A stretch of 64,000 nucleotides of DNA from Tetmemena sp. SeJ-2015 (GCA_027382625.1 JAJKFJ010020725.1:1-64000), one strand, 5' to 3'. Positions 45,601-57,612 are shown, counted from the first letter of the stretch. Numbers and translations are program-made. Notes: generated from the sequence alone by a model not told the origin.

Positions 45601-47150
45601 GTAAATTAATTTTTTTATTTTAAAAAGGGTTTTTAATTTTAAATTTTCAAATTTTTTAAAAGAAATAAGAAAATTATTAAAAAAAAAGGAAATTTTTAAA
45701 AAATAAAAAAATTTTATTAAAAAAACAGTCCTAAATAAAAAAGGGAAAATAAATTTTTTTTTTAAAAATTTTAAAATAATTTAAATTAAACAAATTTTTT
45801 GGGTTTATCGAAAAAAGTGAAAAAGGGGGTTTGCCCAAAAATTTAAAAATTTAGCTTCCGGATGATTAAGCTAATCAAGAGGGACCTAACGAGACCCTTT
45901 TTGCGAAAATTTTTTCCTAAAAAAGTGCCATTTTTGGACCATTTTTGGCCATTTTTCCCCAAAATTTTTTTTTAACTAACACCACCAATGGATGCGCAAT
46001 ATATGATTACTTTGGCGAAGTGGGGTCCATTTCAAGTGTCTCGAAGGGAAAGGCGGTCAAAAAGCCAATTGAAGGAAAAAAATTTCCCCAGAAAATTGCC
46101 TTTTTGGAAAAATTTTTTTGAGGGCTATTGAGAAAGGGCTATGATAGGCTGATAGAGCATAGTCGATTTATCCGTGAATCTCATTTTCTAGAGATTTTTA
46201 ACGGCTGGAACAGGAGATAAAGGCCCTTTCAAAATCGAAAAAATGCATATTTTTACCATTTTTTTTACCAAAAAATTACCCAAAAAAAAATTGGGTTTTT
46301 TTCCCCTTAAAAAAAAGGGTTTTTTCATTAAAAAAATTTAAACAATGAAATTTTTCTCAATATTAAAAATAATGAATGAAATACAATACAAATTTTTCTC
46401 TTAATTTAGTCTTATAAGTTAATTTAATGACTATAAGAAACTAAGAAAAAAATGTCTAAAGAGAAAAAAAGACATCTAACCCATTAATACACTAAAAAAA
46501 TACAATATAAATGCTGATTTCGTGAAATGAAATGATGCTATTAACTCATTGCAGTGTAATTAACATAGTTGTGATAGTAGTAAGATAAAATCACGCAGTT
46601 TAATTGATGAATTTAAAGAGTCTTTAGATGATCTAAAAGTCAGTTCAATGTGTCCATAGCCATGTGCTAAGAGCAACCTTAGAATGGAGTTATCTCATCA
46701 CAGAAAATTGATAACACTAAACAACCTAGGTGATTCTTTATCTACTCATCAAGCTCTATCATTTGGTATATTAATATAGGAGATTGTAAATTTTTTCGGG
46801 TTTTCCCCAAATTGCCTTTTTTAGAAATTTTAGAGATTTTCCCCCGTTTTAATTTTAATTTTTTTGCTAAATTTTTTAATGCCCTCTTTATCGTAAATTA
46901 AAGATTATTAAAAATCTATTCACTATTTATTTTAAAGTATATAGGTTATGGGGGGTTTTTATTTCAATAAATTATTTACCCTGCCAAAATAAATGTGTAA
47001 AACTAAACGGTATTAAGATTTTTTAAATGCACCTTGGAAAAATACAAATCTCTTCAAAACTTATGTGATTATAAATTTTGCGGTCGTTCCCAATTTTCCC
47101 GGATTTTTAAAAATTTAAGGGCTTTTTTTAAAAAAAAAGAGTTAAAAATT
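45601..47150. other. Second homopolymer-rich low-complexity block
   Basis: Runs of A/T with GGGTTT and CCCAAA tracts, mixed with short normal stretches (46,000-46,230 and 46,360-46,790). No gene seen. Read quality is again suspect. Confidence 0.5.
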
Positions 47151-47465
47151 CACTCCTAATTCAAAAAGTTTAACTAATTATACTGCTATGGTGAAAGCTC
47201 ACGAGTTACAAATTTTACATAGTGTTAAACTTATTTACTCAATTAAAAAGTCTCTTATAAATTATAAGTAAATTCGAAGTATATTTATGAGGTGGCAAAC
47301 GGAATTAAAATACCTTGAATTTTAAAGCCTGAATACAAAATCTGGATAAAAAAATAATCGTAAGAAATGATTGTAAATAATAAAATAAAGGAGTGAGAGT
47401 GATTCCTGCACTTTAAATTGTAAGCTGAATGTTGTTGTAAATTATAGGCTCTTTGTAAGATACTC

Positions 47466-47534
47466 TCAAATCAAAATCCTAGTAACCACTCCCACAGCCA
47501 CAACTTTCCCTCCATCCATCAGAGTGAATCTCTG
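47466..47534 (-). CDS. Terminal coding segment of EF-Tu copy 2, inverted and upstream
   Basis: The minus strand reads QRFTLMDGGKVVAVGVVTRI then L-I and TGA. The main part (48,156-49,933) ends at the same point with pointer CAGAGATT (49926-49933), whose complement is at 47527-47534. Same arrangement and same pointer as copy 1, so the scrambling predates the duplication. Confidence 0.92.
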   Translation of the reverse strand, partial: QRFTLMDGGKVVAVGVVTRILI

Positions 47535-48155
47535 AACTTATTATAACTAATATTAATCATGAGAATAATATATTTTAGAAGTGGAAATTTATTATGATTC
47601 ATAAAAGAATAAAATTAAGTATTCCAAACCCATCAAGGTATTTTAAAATTTAAGTAGATAGTAAAAATTAACTTGAATATTATTTCCACTTCAAGCTTAT
47701 TGCTGTTCTATTTTAAGGACACTTAGAATTTCGGAATAAATAAAGTAGGCAAATCCTTTTTCGAGAGCTAGTACTGTTTTTAAGTGAATATTTCATTTAA
47801 TCCCTTTGATGTATTCAATTCAATGAATGTAAATATAAAAGCAAGATGAAATCATAAGACAATGCAATAAAATCAAGATTCAAAGCATTCTTTCTCCTTC
47901 TAAATTGTAAATAAAAAATATGAAAATTTTAAATTCTAAGAAAGACTACTTTATATTTCATTTATGCGCAAATAATTTTGATTTTCTTATTTACGATTGT
48001 ATTGATGAATTTTTGCAGTTTTGTAAGATAATTAATCTAGGTTAATAATCGGTAGAGAGTAAGCTACATATCTTTTAATCGACTGCAATATTTGTATAAT
48101 TTAACTTTAGATTTACATTAACCTCTATAACAACTTTAGCCTTCAATCCAACCAT

Positions 48156-49933
48156 ATGGAGTCATCTCACTTCGTAAGAACCAAGCCACATGTCAACGTT
48201 GCTGTCGTCGGTAAGCATTTAAGCTTCACAGCTAAATTCTAGATTCACCAAAGGCAACTTTAGTTTAAATCCAAAGTTTACCCTATATTATCTTCTTTCG
48301 CTTATCATATTCTTAATTTTATCTTTAGGCCATTCAGGTCATGGAAAGACATCCCTAGTTTCAGCTATCACCAAAGTTTATTGTTTAATTATATCTATAC
48401 TCTCAAGATGTTTAATTTTCTAATATCATAAATAATCAGAGAAAGGTACTTATAAGTCTTCTAATTTTGCTTTTAAAAAAGACATAAATGCAATTAGTCT
48501 TCCTCCCCGTTCTCACTCTTAGATGAGATTTTTGTCTTCTTTTAAATTGATTTCTATGGTAAAAATTCTTCTTTTTAGGCCTGGCAGAATTTCGGGAAGT
48601 CTCCTCTCTCGATAAAGACCCCCAAGAAAAGGCAAAGGAGTGTATAAATTATATTTAAAACTTAAATATAATAATCAGAGTTTATATCCTACTATTATCT
48701 TATAATAAACTGCTAAGAAGTTTATTAGAAAATTAATAGATCTAATGTTTTAATTGAAGAAGCAAATCTTGATAGGGAAATATATTATTGAAAATTCATC
48801 TATATATCTGAGTCGCTTTTTTTAAATAGGCCACAATTTCAAGAAACAAGACAGGCAAATATATCACAAGTTAAAACATTAAAGAGAGATCATAAATATT
48901 TTACGAATAAATTTTTGGTCTGACCATATTAAAATAATTAAATTTTTGAGTGCACAATTCTACCAAAATATCTAAAAATAGAAACAGAGAGAAGACACAT
49001 ATCCCTCTCTGACACCCCAGGCAAATAAAACTACTTCAAGACCACTCTTGCAAGCTTAACTAATATCAACCACGCCATCCTCGTTGTCTCATGTGCAGAA
49101 GGGCCTACACCTCAAACAAAGCAATTTGCTCGCTTCCTCAGAAACACCTCTAAAATACTCAATCAACCTTACTTTAAGTATTTGACCTCTGTGGCGCATC
49201 TAGTTGTTTTCATGAACAAACTAGATCTACAAGGCGACCCCTAGCTCATAGACCTCCAAGAGTTGGAGGTAAGGGAGATGCTAAGCTCTGTATCTTTTCC
49301 AGGAGACGACGTAATTTTTGTGAGGGGCTCCGCAACTTAAGCTCTTGAAGGGGATCAACAAGCAATTTAAAGCATTAACGCCCTACTAGAGCAACTAGAT
49401 TAGCTACCCGAGCCAGAGAGAGATATTGATAAACCTTTCAAGCTCTGCATTGAAAAAATTTATGAGATAGCTGGAAGGGGCATAGTTGCAAGTGGAATAG
49501 TTGAAAGGGGAAGAATCAAGTCAGGTGACGAAGTTGTTATAATTGGCTTCAAAGAAGACGAGAAAAAAACTGTAGTTACAAAAGTCCAAATATTTAGGAA
49601 GGACGCAGACACTGGCGAGGCTGGGGATAGAGTTGGCCTTCTAGTGAGAGGAATCTAGAGAAGCGAGATACAGAGAGGACAAGTTATCATAAAGCCAGGC
49701 TCGATGAATACTCACACTTAATTCTTGGCTTAAGTTTACAACCTCACTAAAGAGGAAGGGGGAAGGAATACGCCCTATTTTAACAATTTTACTCCTCAAT
49801 TGTACACTCAAACCGCTGGTGTGACCACTTAATTAAATTTTCCATAGGGAATGGAAATGGTCATGCCTGGAGATAATACCACCTATACCGTCACGCTAAA
49901 AAAACCTATCATCATTAACGAAAATCAGAGATT
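48156..49933 (+). CDS. EF-Tu-like GTPase, copy 2 (scrambled germline form)
   Basis: ATG 48,156 starts [19 protein letters not shown]. Intron 48,211-48,328 precedes the P-loop [17 protein letters not shown]; a 27-bp IES, intron 48,446-48,578 and a 311-bp IES follow. Removing them gives [20 protein letters not shown] then [85 protein letters not shown] and MVMPGDNTT. The C-terminus is the inverted block at 47,466-47,534. The frame stays open throughout, so this copy could be functional. The switch II His is Lys (DTPGK), which in classical EF-Tu would cripple GTP hydrolysis. No mitochondrial targeting sequence is visible. Confidence 0.88.
48382..48408 (+). other. IES, pointer TGTTTAATT, 27 bp, in EF-Tu copy 2
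   Basis: TGTTTAATT at 48382-48390 and 48409-48417. Removal leaves VYCLIFQYHKQSEKG in frame, joined through the next intron to GLAEF. Confidence 0.82.
48637..48947 (+). other. IES, pointer GAGTG, 311 bp, in EF-Tu copy 2
   Basis: GAGTG at 48637-48641 and 48948-48952. Joining gives [18 protein letters not shown] in frame. Confidence 0.87.
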
Positions 49934-50017
49934 TAAAAATTCTGATATTATTTTTATAAAAATAATTGAATCAATTTATCCTTCTTACTCCTGGAATTTC
50001 ATTTAAATATTATTTAG

Positions 50018-50084
50018 GCCACCAACAATTCGGTAAGACAACTCTAGTGTCAGTGATCACTAAATTCTATTTATTAAATAGACA
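50018..50084 (+). pseudogene. EF-Tu-like P-loop exon, third copy, truncated
   Basis: After a TATTTAG splice-acceptor-like end the exon reads GHQQFGKTTLVSVITKFYLL, the P-loop exon of the neighbouring EF-Tu genes. It stops where the large palindrome begins at 50,085. No other part of this copy was found on the far side. Confidence 0.75.
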
Positions 50085-51828
50085 TATTGTAAAAATCAGT
50101 GGTATGATCAAAAAAGTTTAAAAATAATCCGGGTTTGAGATATTATTATCATCAAGGAGTGAGGAAAGGCTGTCCCCCAATTTATTAAGCTTACTTTATA
50201 TATATTTATAATTTAGTTTTTTATTAGTTAGTGTATGGGATCTCCCTTCTATTTACAAGAATAACATATGCATACTTTTAATACCTACAGAGGAGCGAAC
50301 CAAATTGACAAACTTATTTCTCCGTCGTCAATTCGCTCATTATCCTCATTATATATTACTTAAGTGTCTTTTAGGATGTTTTATTCAATATTTTAAATTG
50401 AACCATATGTTCTCAAAATAATGCAAGATCTCTCTCTCAATGCTCAATAAGTTACCCTTCGTTCAAGAACTCAATGCCTTCTTTTATCAAGGACATCCAA
50501 TTTGTGAACCTAGACTCTGGAAAAGTAATTCCACTCTCAAAAGTGAGTTCGGCGCGCTAAATTTTCGCGCTTGATGCTTTACCTCATAGATTGCTCTCTC
50601 TTTTTATATCGCGCCTTCCTGCCTTTAAATAAGTTATTTGCTTCGCTTATAAAACTCGAGGCCGCCACCTTTTACAACTGTAAATCTCCATTCATCATGT
50701 TTGAACGCAGTAAGACTCCCTTGCCTAAAGAGTCTTGATCAGCAGCTTGGAAAATTCATGATCGCAGATTAGTAAGAGCTAAAGTACAGATTACGCTCTT
50801 CATTTTAAGCAATAGGGTGATTACAATCAAAGTAATTGCTTCTCATTAAATGAGGATGCTCATTAAATAGAAAACTCCACTTATAAATAGGAGTCGTAGA
50901 ATGAAGCTCTCTTAAAGAGTCAAGCCGTGCATGGTTTCGAAACGGCAACCCAAAAGTTGAGTCAAGTCAAGTCTACAGACAGTTTCTCATTCTAACCACA
51001 TCAAAGATGCACTTCAAGCCTCTGCGCTTTTTAAATATCAACCTTGCTCATGGCGAAGCAAGCTAGCCTCATCCTTTGAAAAAGTAACCTCTGCCCACCT
51101 AAGAAAGCATCTGAGGGAAATTTTAGAAAATCGTTCCAGACAAATTTGAAGGCTTTATCAAGCTGCTGTCTATTTCCTGATCGCTCAATACCTCTAATTA
51201 TTGTATTCTATCGCAACTTTAATTGGAGCCAATTCACTTTATGTTTTTTGAAATGAAGATGAGTCGGCCATTCTTTGAAACAATGTCCTGGAGACTCCTC
51301 AAGATAGTTTCAAATTTTGCTCTCTAGACTGATCTCCTTGTCTGATTAAAATTCTGAATCTTTTAGCCTCTGCGATCCCTGGTCTGTCTTTTTTTATTGG
51401 TCAAATTGAAAAAACATCATCATTAGTGTGATCTTCTCAGAACTCTAACCCAGTTAGCAGCTTTCCTTGACTGCATTTACAGACTTTGTATTCTCAATAA
51501 GTTTTCAAGCTTGGAGTAAATCTTCAATAGGGTAGCAGCTCCAGAAAAATAAAAGATCAAAGTCAATAAGCTGTATTAATTTTTACTTCCCTACAATAAT
51601 AGTCGACGTTCATTCATCTTGATTTAGTTTGCTGAGTTTGAAAAGTAAAATCATCTGACTGAAGTTGAATTACATTTTCAAAATTGAAAGCACCTAATGA
51701 ACAAGAAGTTTAGAGTAAGAAAGTGGCATTCGAAACTTTATCAACGCGTCAGCAATTTTAGAATTTTTGAATAGAAAAACACAAATCAGAGCTCGAGAAA
51801 TAAGTAAAACACATAAGAATGCTGAACC

Positions 51829-52107
51829 AGTTCTTTCTCTCTGGCTAATGCTTTGCAACTTCGAGAATTAGAGATAATCAATGGGTTGCCTTCAGGCAGC
51901 CGTGGCAAATGCAATCGAAATTTTTTATTGCTATCCAAATCCAAGCAAGGCGTTCGAGAGCTGCGTCAGTTTCCAAAATTGCATTACCCTTATTTTGCTA
52001 TGACTTTGCTAAACGTAAGCCATCTTCTAATCGATGTTCCCACTAATTACTTTAAAAGGATAAATACTTACGTTTATGCAATTTCTAGCAAGTAAGGCCT
52101 CGAATGA
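51829..52107 (+). CDS. Unidentified frame in the left palindrome arm
   Basis: Open from after a TGA to TGA at 52,105 (about 92 codons), without an obvious ATG start. It includes LQLRELEIINGLPSGSRGKC and FAMTLLNVSHLLIDVPTNYF. The mirror frame is on the minus strand of the right arm (53,899-54,177). It could be an exon of an element-borne gene; no family recognised. Confidence 0.35.
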
Positions 52108-53389
52108 GTAAAAATATTTTGAGCAGGAGAGATTATAGTCTCCATTTCTAGGTGAAAGTCCGGCGCTAGTAAAGCTAACGCCATTTAAATTCTATAATAA
52201 AAACGTGAGCTAATTATATTAATTCGATTAATTATAACTTACTTCTGCTCCAAAGCAAATTGTCAAATTTACGTTTGAGTTTAATGATGATGAAGTCTGT
52301 TATAATTTAACTGCCGGGCTTTAAATCCTTATTATTTTTGCATTCAAAATTTATTCTACTTTAGAATTATTATTAAGAGTTTTTCCTTATGTACTTTTCA
52401 TTATCAAGAACTTTTACTCTCTTTATTTACTCAATGCTTCAACAGATAGCATATTATTTGTTCCATGTCTTATCTACTTCTTATAAATGCCTTATTTTTT
52501 TATGAATGATTATTTGAGTAAAGGTCCTTCATTTTCTTCACATTTAACTTATTTTTGAATTAGTTTTTACTCTTTCTATTTTTAGATGTGCTTTTATAAT
52601 TTTTAGCTTTGATTATTTTTGAGATTGAGTTAAGATAATTTTATAAATAGAGTCTAGAAGTTTTTATTTTATTTCTCTTGTACTCTCAACAATCATTATT
52701 GAAGTAGGAGTAAAATTTGATCTTTAGATTTATTAGCCTTGCATTTGTGGCGGTTTCATGAGGCAGAGAGTTTTATTCTCACAAATCAACAATCTTAAAG
52801 TTCTATTTTTCTTTCATTAAGCAACTTTGAATTTGAATTATCAAAATTCTTTCCTCAAATAATATTGTAGTCAGATAGGTACTTCTCCAATAAAATTACT
52901 TTTTTGAGTGATATATTGATATTTATATATTCGCTGATTGCTTAGAAAGTTTTCCTTTCTATTTATTTTCATTATATAGAGATAGAAATCTCCTGCACTT
53001 GGGTTCCTAGTTTAAACTAAAACGTTGTCTTGCAAAATCTACTATAGCTCTTATATTTTCATGGGATTTTATGACTTTCGATTTATTGTACAAGCAAAAA
53101 ACTGAATGAGTTAGGTGGTGGAGTGATGAAGATAATAGGATAACATTTCGTTGTAACTAAAGAATGCTATAGCTCTCTTGTCTGTTTTTAAGAATGCTTA
53201 ATCAAAAATGGATAGATTTAAAAAATGGGTTCGGCGTATAAAAGATCTGTTCAGAGGTGAAAAAGTAAAGGCGGCCAGTTCTTTGATTTGTTAATAATTG
53301 AAGGTAACTAAGGCGAAGACTTTGATGAGGATTGGGGATATTGATAGAATTTCAGTCTTATTACTTATTCAATAAATTACTAGAGTTCT

Positions 53390-53640
53390 TTCTTCATAGG
53401 AGCTAATGCAATTGCATTCGTAATTTCTAAGAAGGAGTCACCACTATCTCTAAAGCTACCACATGCAATAATCAATGATGGCGATAAAAATAACCCAAGC
53501 TACTTATATTTCACTTGAAAGCTCTTAAACGCCTCCTTCATTAAAAAAATCCAGGACAGTGAATTCGTAGAATTGATGATTACTATTGACAAAATGATGC
53601 AAGATATTTATGAATTCAAAAAATGAATTATAAAAGAGCT
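53390..53640 (+). CDS. Unidentified frame in the palindrome centre
   Basis: From about 53,400 the frame reads GANAIAFVISKKESPLSLKL then PHAIINDGDKNNPSYLYFT, a TGA, and in the same frame LLNASFIKKIQDSEFVELMI ending at TGA 53,624. It looks like a once-coding stretch broken by TGA. No family recognised. Confidence 0.3.
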
Positions 53641-55924
53641 GCTTGTTACATTAAAGACTCAATTATTAAAATAATAAGGATTTAAAGCCCGGCAGTTAAA
53701 TTATAACAGACTTCATCATCATTAAACTCAAACGTAAATTTGACAATTTGCTTTGGAGCAGAAGTAAGTTATAATTAATCGAATTAATATAATTAGCTCA
53801 AGTTTTTATTATAGAATTTAAATGGCGTTAGCTTTACTAGCGCCGGACTCTCACCTAGAAATGAAGACTATAATCTCTCCTGCTCCAAATATTTTTACTC
53901 ATTCGAGGCCTTACTTGCTAGAAATTGCATAAACGTAAGTATTTATCCTTTTAAAGTAATTAGTGGGAACATCGATTAGAAGATGGCTTACGTTTAGCAA
54001 AGTCATAGCAAAATAAGGGTAATGCAATTTTGGAAACTGACGCAGCTCTCGAACGCCTTGCTTGGATTTGGATAGCAATAAAAAATTTCGATCGCATTTG
54101 CCACGGCTGCCTGAAGGCAACCCATTGATTATCTCTAATTCTCGAAGTTGCAAAGCATTAGCCAGAGAGAAAGAACTGGTTCAGCATTCTTATGTGTTTT
54201 ACTTATTTCTCGAGCTCTGATTTGTGTTTTTCTATTCAAAAATTCTAAAATTGCTGACGCGTTGATAAAGTTTCGAATGCCACTTTCTTACTCTAAACTT
54301 CTTGTTCATGAGGTGCTTTCAATTTTGAAAATGTAATTCAACTTCAGTCAGATGATTTTACTTTTCAAACTCAGCAAACTAAATCAAGATGAATGAACGT
54401 CTACTATAATCGTAGGGAAGTGAAAATTAATACAGCTTATTGATTTTGATCTTTTATTTTTCTGGAGCTGCTACCCTATTGAAGATTTACTCCAAGCTTG
54501 AAAACTTATTGAGAATACAAAGTCTGTAAATGCAGTCAAGGAAAGCTGCTAACTGGGTTAGAGTTCTGAGAAGATCACACTAATGATGATGTTTTTTCAA
54601 TTTGACCAATAAAAAAAGACAGACCAGGGATCGGAGAGGCTAAAAGATTCAGAATTTTAATCACACAAGGAGATCAGTCTAGAGAGCAAAATTAGAAACT
54701 ATCTTGAGGAGTCTCGAGGACATTGTCTCAAAGAATGGCCGACTCATCTTCATTTCAAAAAACATAAAGTGAATTTGGCTCCAATTAAAGTTGCGATAGA
54801 ATACAATTATTAGAGGTATTGAGCGATCAGGAAATAGACAGCAGCTTGCTAAAGCCTTCAAATTTGTCTGGAACGATTTTCTAAAATTTCCCTCAGATGC
54901 TTTCTGAGGTGGGCAGAGGTTACTTTTTCAAAGGATGAGGCTAGCTTGCTTCGCCATGAGCAAGGTTGATATTTAAAAAGTGCAGAGGCTTGAAGTGCAT
55001 CTTTGATGTGGTTAGAATGAGAAACTGTCTGTAGACTTGACTTGACTCAACTTTTGGGTTGCCGTTTCGAAACCATGCACGGCTTGACTCTTTAAGAGAG
55101 CTTCATTCTACGACTCCTATTTATAAGTGGAGTTTTCTATTTAATGAGCATCCTCATTTAATGAGAAGCAATTACTTTGATTGTAATCACCCTATTGCTT
55201 AAAATGAAGAGCCTAATCTGTACTTTAGCTCTTACTAATCTGCGATCATGAATTTTCCAAGCTGTTGATCAAGACTCTTTAGGCAAGGAAGTCTTACTGC
55301 GTTCAAACATGATGAATGGAGATTTACAATTGTAAAAGGTGGCGGCCTCGAGTTTTATAAGCGAAGCAAATAACTTATTTAAAGGCAGGAAGGCGCGATA
55401 TAAAAAGAGAGAGCAATCTATGAGGTAAAGCATCAAGCGTGAAAATTTAGCGCGCCGAACTCACTTTTGAGAGTGGAATTACTTTTCCAGAGTCTAGGTT
55501 CACAAATTGGATGTCCTTGATAAAAGAAGGCATTGAGTTCTTGAACGAAGGGCAACTTATTGAGCATCGAGAGAGAGATCTTGCATTATTTTGAGAACAT
55601 ATGGTTCAATTTAAAATATTGAATAAAACATCCAAAAAGACACTTAAGTAATATATAATGAGGAGAATGAGCGAATTGACGACGGAGAAATAAGTTTGTC
55701 AATTTGCTTCGCTCCTCTGTAGGTATTAAAAGTATGCATATGTTATTCTTGTAAATAGAAGGGAGATCCCATACACTAACTAATAAAAAACTAAATTATA
55801 AATATATATAAAGTAAGCTTAATAAATTGGGGGACAGCCTTTCCTCACTCCTTGATGATAATAATATCTCAAACCCGGATTATTTTTAAACTTTTTTGAT
55901 CATACCACTGATTTTTACAATAAT

Positions 55925-56222
55925 AAGCCATAAATCCGCCTCAAGAAAATCAAGACCTAGAATTCATTCTGAGCAAGGATGTCAAAAATATTTTAAAAAT
56001 AATTTTTTAGATTAGCTGAGCTCAAACTATGATGACAAAGGTGATTGCTATCAGTTATAAGAAGATGGCTTCAGTTCTTAGATTAGTGAAATGATTCATG
56101 GGCCAGAGGTAAAGATAAGAATGAACAAAATCTTCTAAGAAATAGAGTAGATTAACAAGGCTTCTGAAAAATTTGTAAATCCTCATTACAGGTCATAAAG
56201 TGATGTTAGATAAAAATTTTGA
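55925..56222 (+). CDS. Unidentified coding fragment next to the palindrome
   Basis: An open frame begins at the palindrome edge and runs about 98 codons to TGA: SHKSASRKSRPRIHSEQGCQ, DDKGDCYQLQEDGFSSQISE, VKIRMNKIFQEIEQINKASE. Polar and partly helix-like. There is no start codon, so the 5' part was probably removed by or lies beyond the palindrome. Family not recognised. Confidence 0.4.
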
Positions 56223-56440
56223 ACAATTCGAAGTTCATCTCTTACATTTTTTCTAATGAAATACAATTGAGAAATTATTGAGGAATAAAATCTTAAGTTA
56301 GAAAAATTTAACAAGTGAGGAGGCTTATATTAGCTTTAGTAGAGTCACATGCGAGTTCCAGATCAAGTTGCGTTATAACTGCATCTCCTTAAATAAGACT
56401 ATTATGCAAATCAAATGAGCAAGCACTACAGTATTCACGC

Positions 56441-57612
56441 TCATCTCTGCCTAGCTGGGGACTTAGAGTCTTAAACATGAGCCAATGACTTTTGGAGTTG
56501 CTGCTCGTTCTTAGATCTCAAGTCTAGCACTCTAGTCTTTCTATCGAGTCTCATTCTAATTGCTTCATTTGCTTCCACGAATTGATCTAGTTCCTTAGTC
56601 AAGTCCTCATTCTGAAGTGATAGAACTCTGATGTGGTTATTTAGGGCATCTATCTCAGCTTGGAGGTTAGAGTTGTTATCAAGAAGAGCTGAGTTGGAGT
56701 ATCTGGCACCATCGAGCTCCTTTCTGTTGCTAATTATTTGGTCCTCTCTCACTCTAATCTTAGCCTCTAGGTCCTTGATTTGAGCAGCTAGGTCGAGATT
56801 CTTACCGCTCTCTTGGTCGATTCTTCTCTGGAGGTCAGAGTTCTCTTGTCTGTATCTCTCTTCAAGTGATTTCAGGTGCTCTAGCTCCTTCTGATAAGAA
56901 GCTTGCTGAGTCTTGAGCTTGTGGACTTCTCCCTCGCACTCAAGGACAGTTTGCTCCTTGCTCTTGAGATCGTAACTCTTTTGGTCGAGAACACGGTTGA
57001 GGTCATCAATTCGGGCGAGTGACTTGGAAATGTCGTATTCTATGGCGCGAATGCGAGCTGCTAGTTCCACACTCTCCTTGCCTCTGGTATCATTCTGCAC
57101 ATTCAATCTGTCGATCTCGCCTGCATCCTCACGGTTACGTTCGCGTACCTGATAAAGATCATCTTCCAACTGCTTCTTTTAGTTCTGAAGGGAGTTAAAC
57201 CAATTAAGCTTATTTCTAAGAAAATCTTAGTCAATGAACTGAAAGATTTATTGAGGTCTTGTTGTGAGTGAAGGTCAGCTCTGAGTCTTGCAATCTCAAC
57301 TCCTCTCTGGTCAAGGGTGTCTTTCTGTCTCTCTAGTTCGATATAGAGATCTCCATTCTGCTTCTTTCTATCTGTGAGGATGCCTTTCTAGTCGTCGACC
57401 TCATTTCTGAGATTAGCGATGAAGACAAGATTTGCATCGATGCGTGCCTTATAGTCATCGTCCATTCTTCTCTTCTCATCATTGAGTCTATTAAACTGTG
57501 ACTCTAGCGCCAAGAGCTGATCTTGCAGAGATTTGTAATCTCTCTCTCGTTGTCTGAGTTCCTGAGCCTCTTGCTTTAGCTGGCCGATGAGTCTGTCTTT
57601 GTGGTCACTCAT
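56441..57612 (-). CDS. Coiled-coil protein
   Basis: ATG at 57,612 (MSDHKDRLIGQLKQEAQELR) to TGA at 56,441; about 370 residues. Almost the whole length is heptad-rich coiled coil with Leu/Ile at a/d positions, for example QDQLLALESQFNRLNDEKRR and LEAKIRVREDQIISNRKELD. TAG is read as Gln at NEVDDQKG and elsewhere. A non-coding interruption at about 57,186-57,240 separates HSQQDLNKS from KKQLEDDLYQVRERN; it has TTCAG at both ends, but removal leaves a one-base frame mismatch, so a read error or unusual splice is likely. Structural, cytoskeletal or basal-body role is the usual guess for such proteins; this is inference only. Confidence 0.75.

Larger units (their letters stand above)
50085..55922. 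mobile_element. 5.8-kb palindromic element with 2.25-kb arms
   Basis: The left arm (50,085-52,338) and right arm (53,668-55,922) are reverse complements with only scattered mismatches (for example GAACCAA versus GAAGCAA near the GGAGCG stretch, and ATTATCC versus ATTCTCC). The centre of about 1.33 kb is unique. The tips are TATTGTAAAAATCAGTGG and its complement. No G4T4/C4A4 telomere-like ends are present, which speaks against the TBE family of hypotrich germlines. No transposase motif was recognised. It abuts the third EF-Tu exon on the left and coding sequence on the right; no clear target duplication. Confidence 0.88.

Noticed and set aside
54148..54336. 62-codon frame in the right palindrome arm
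   Set aside because: Weak composition and overlapping on the opposite strand with the better frame in the arm; no recognisable domain.
50085..55922. Palindrome as a TBE-type transposon
   Set aside because: No telomere-like termini, arms far too long and no transposase-type frame recognised.
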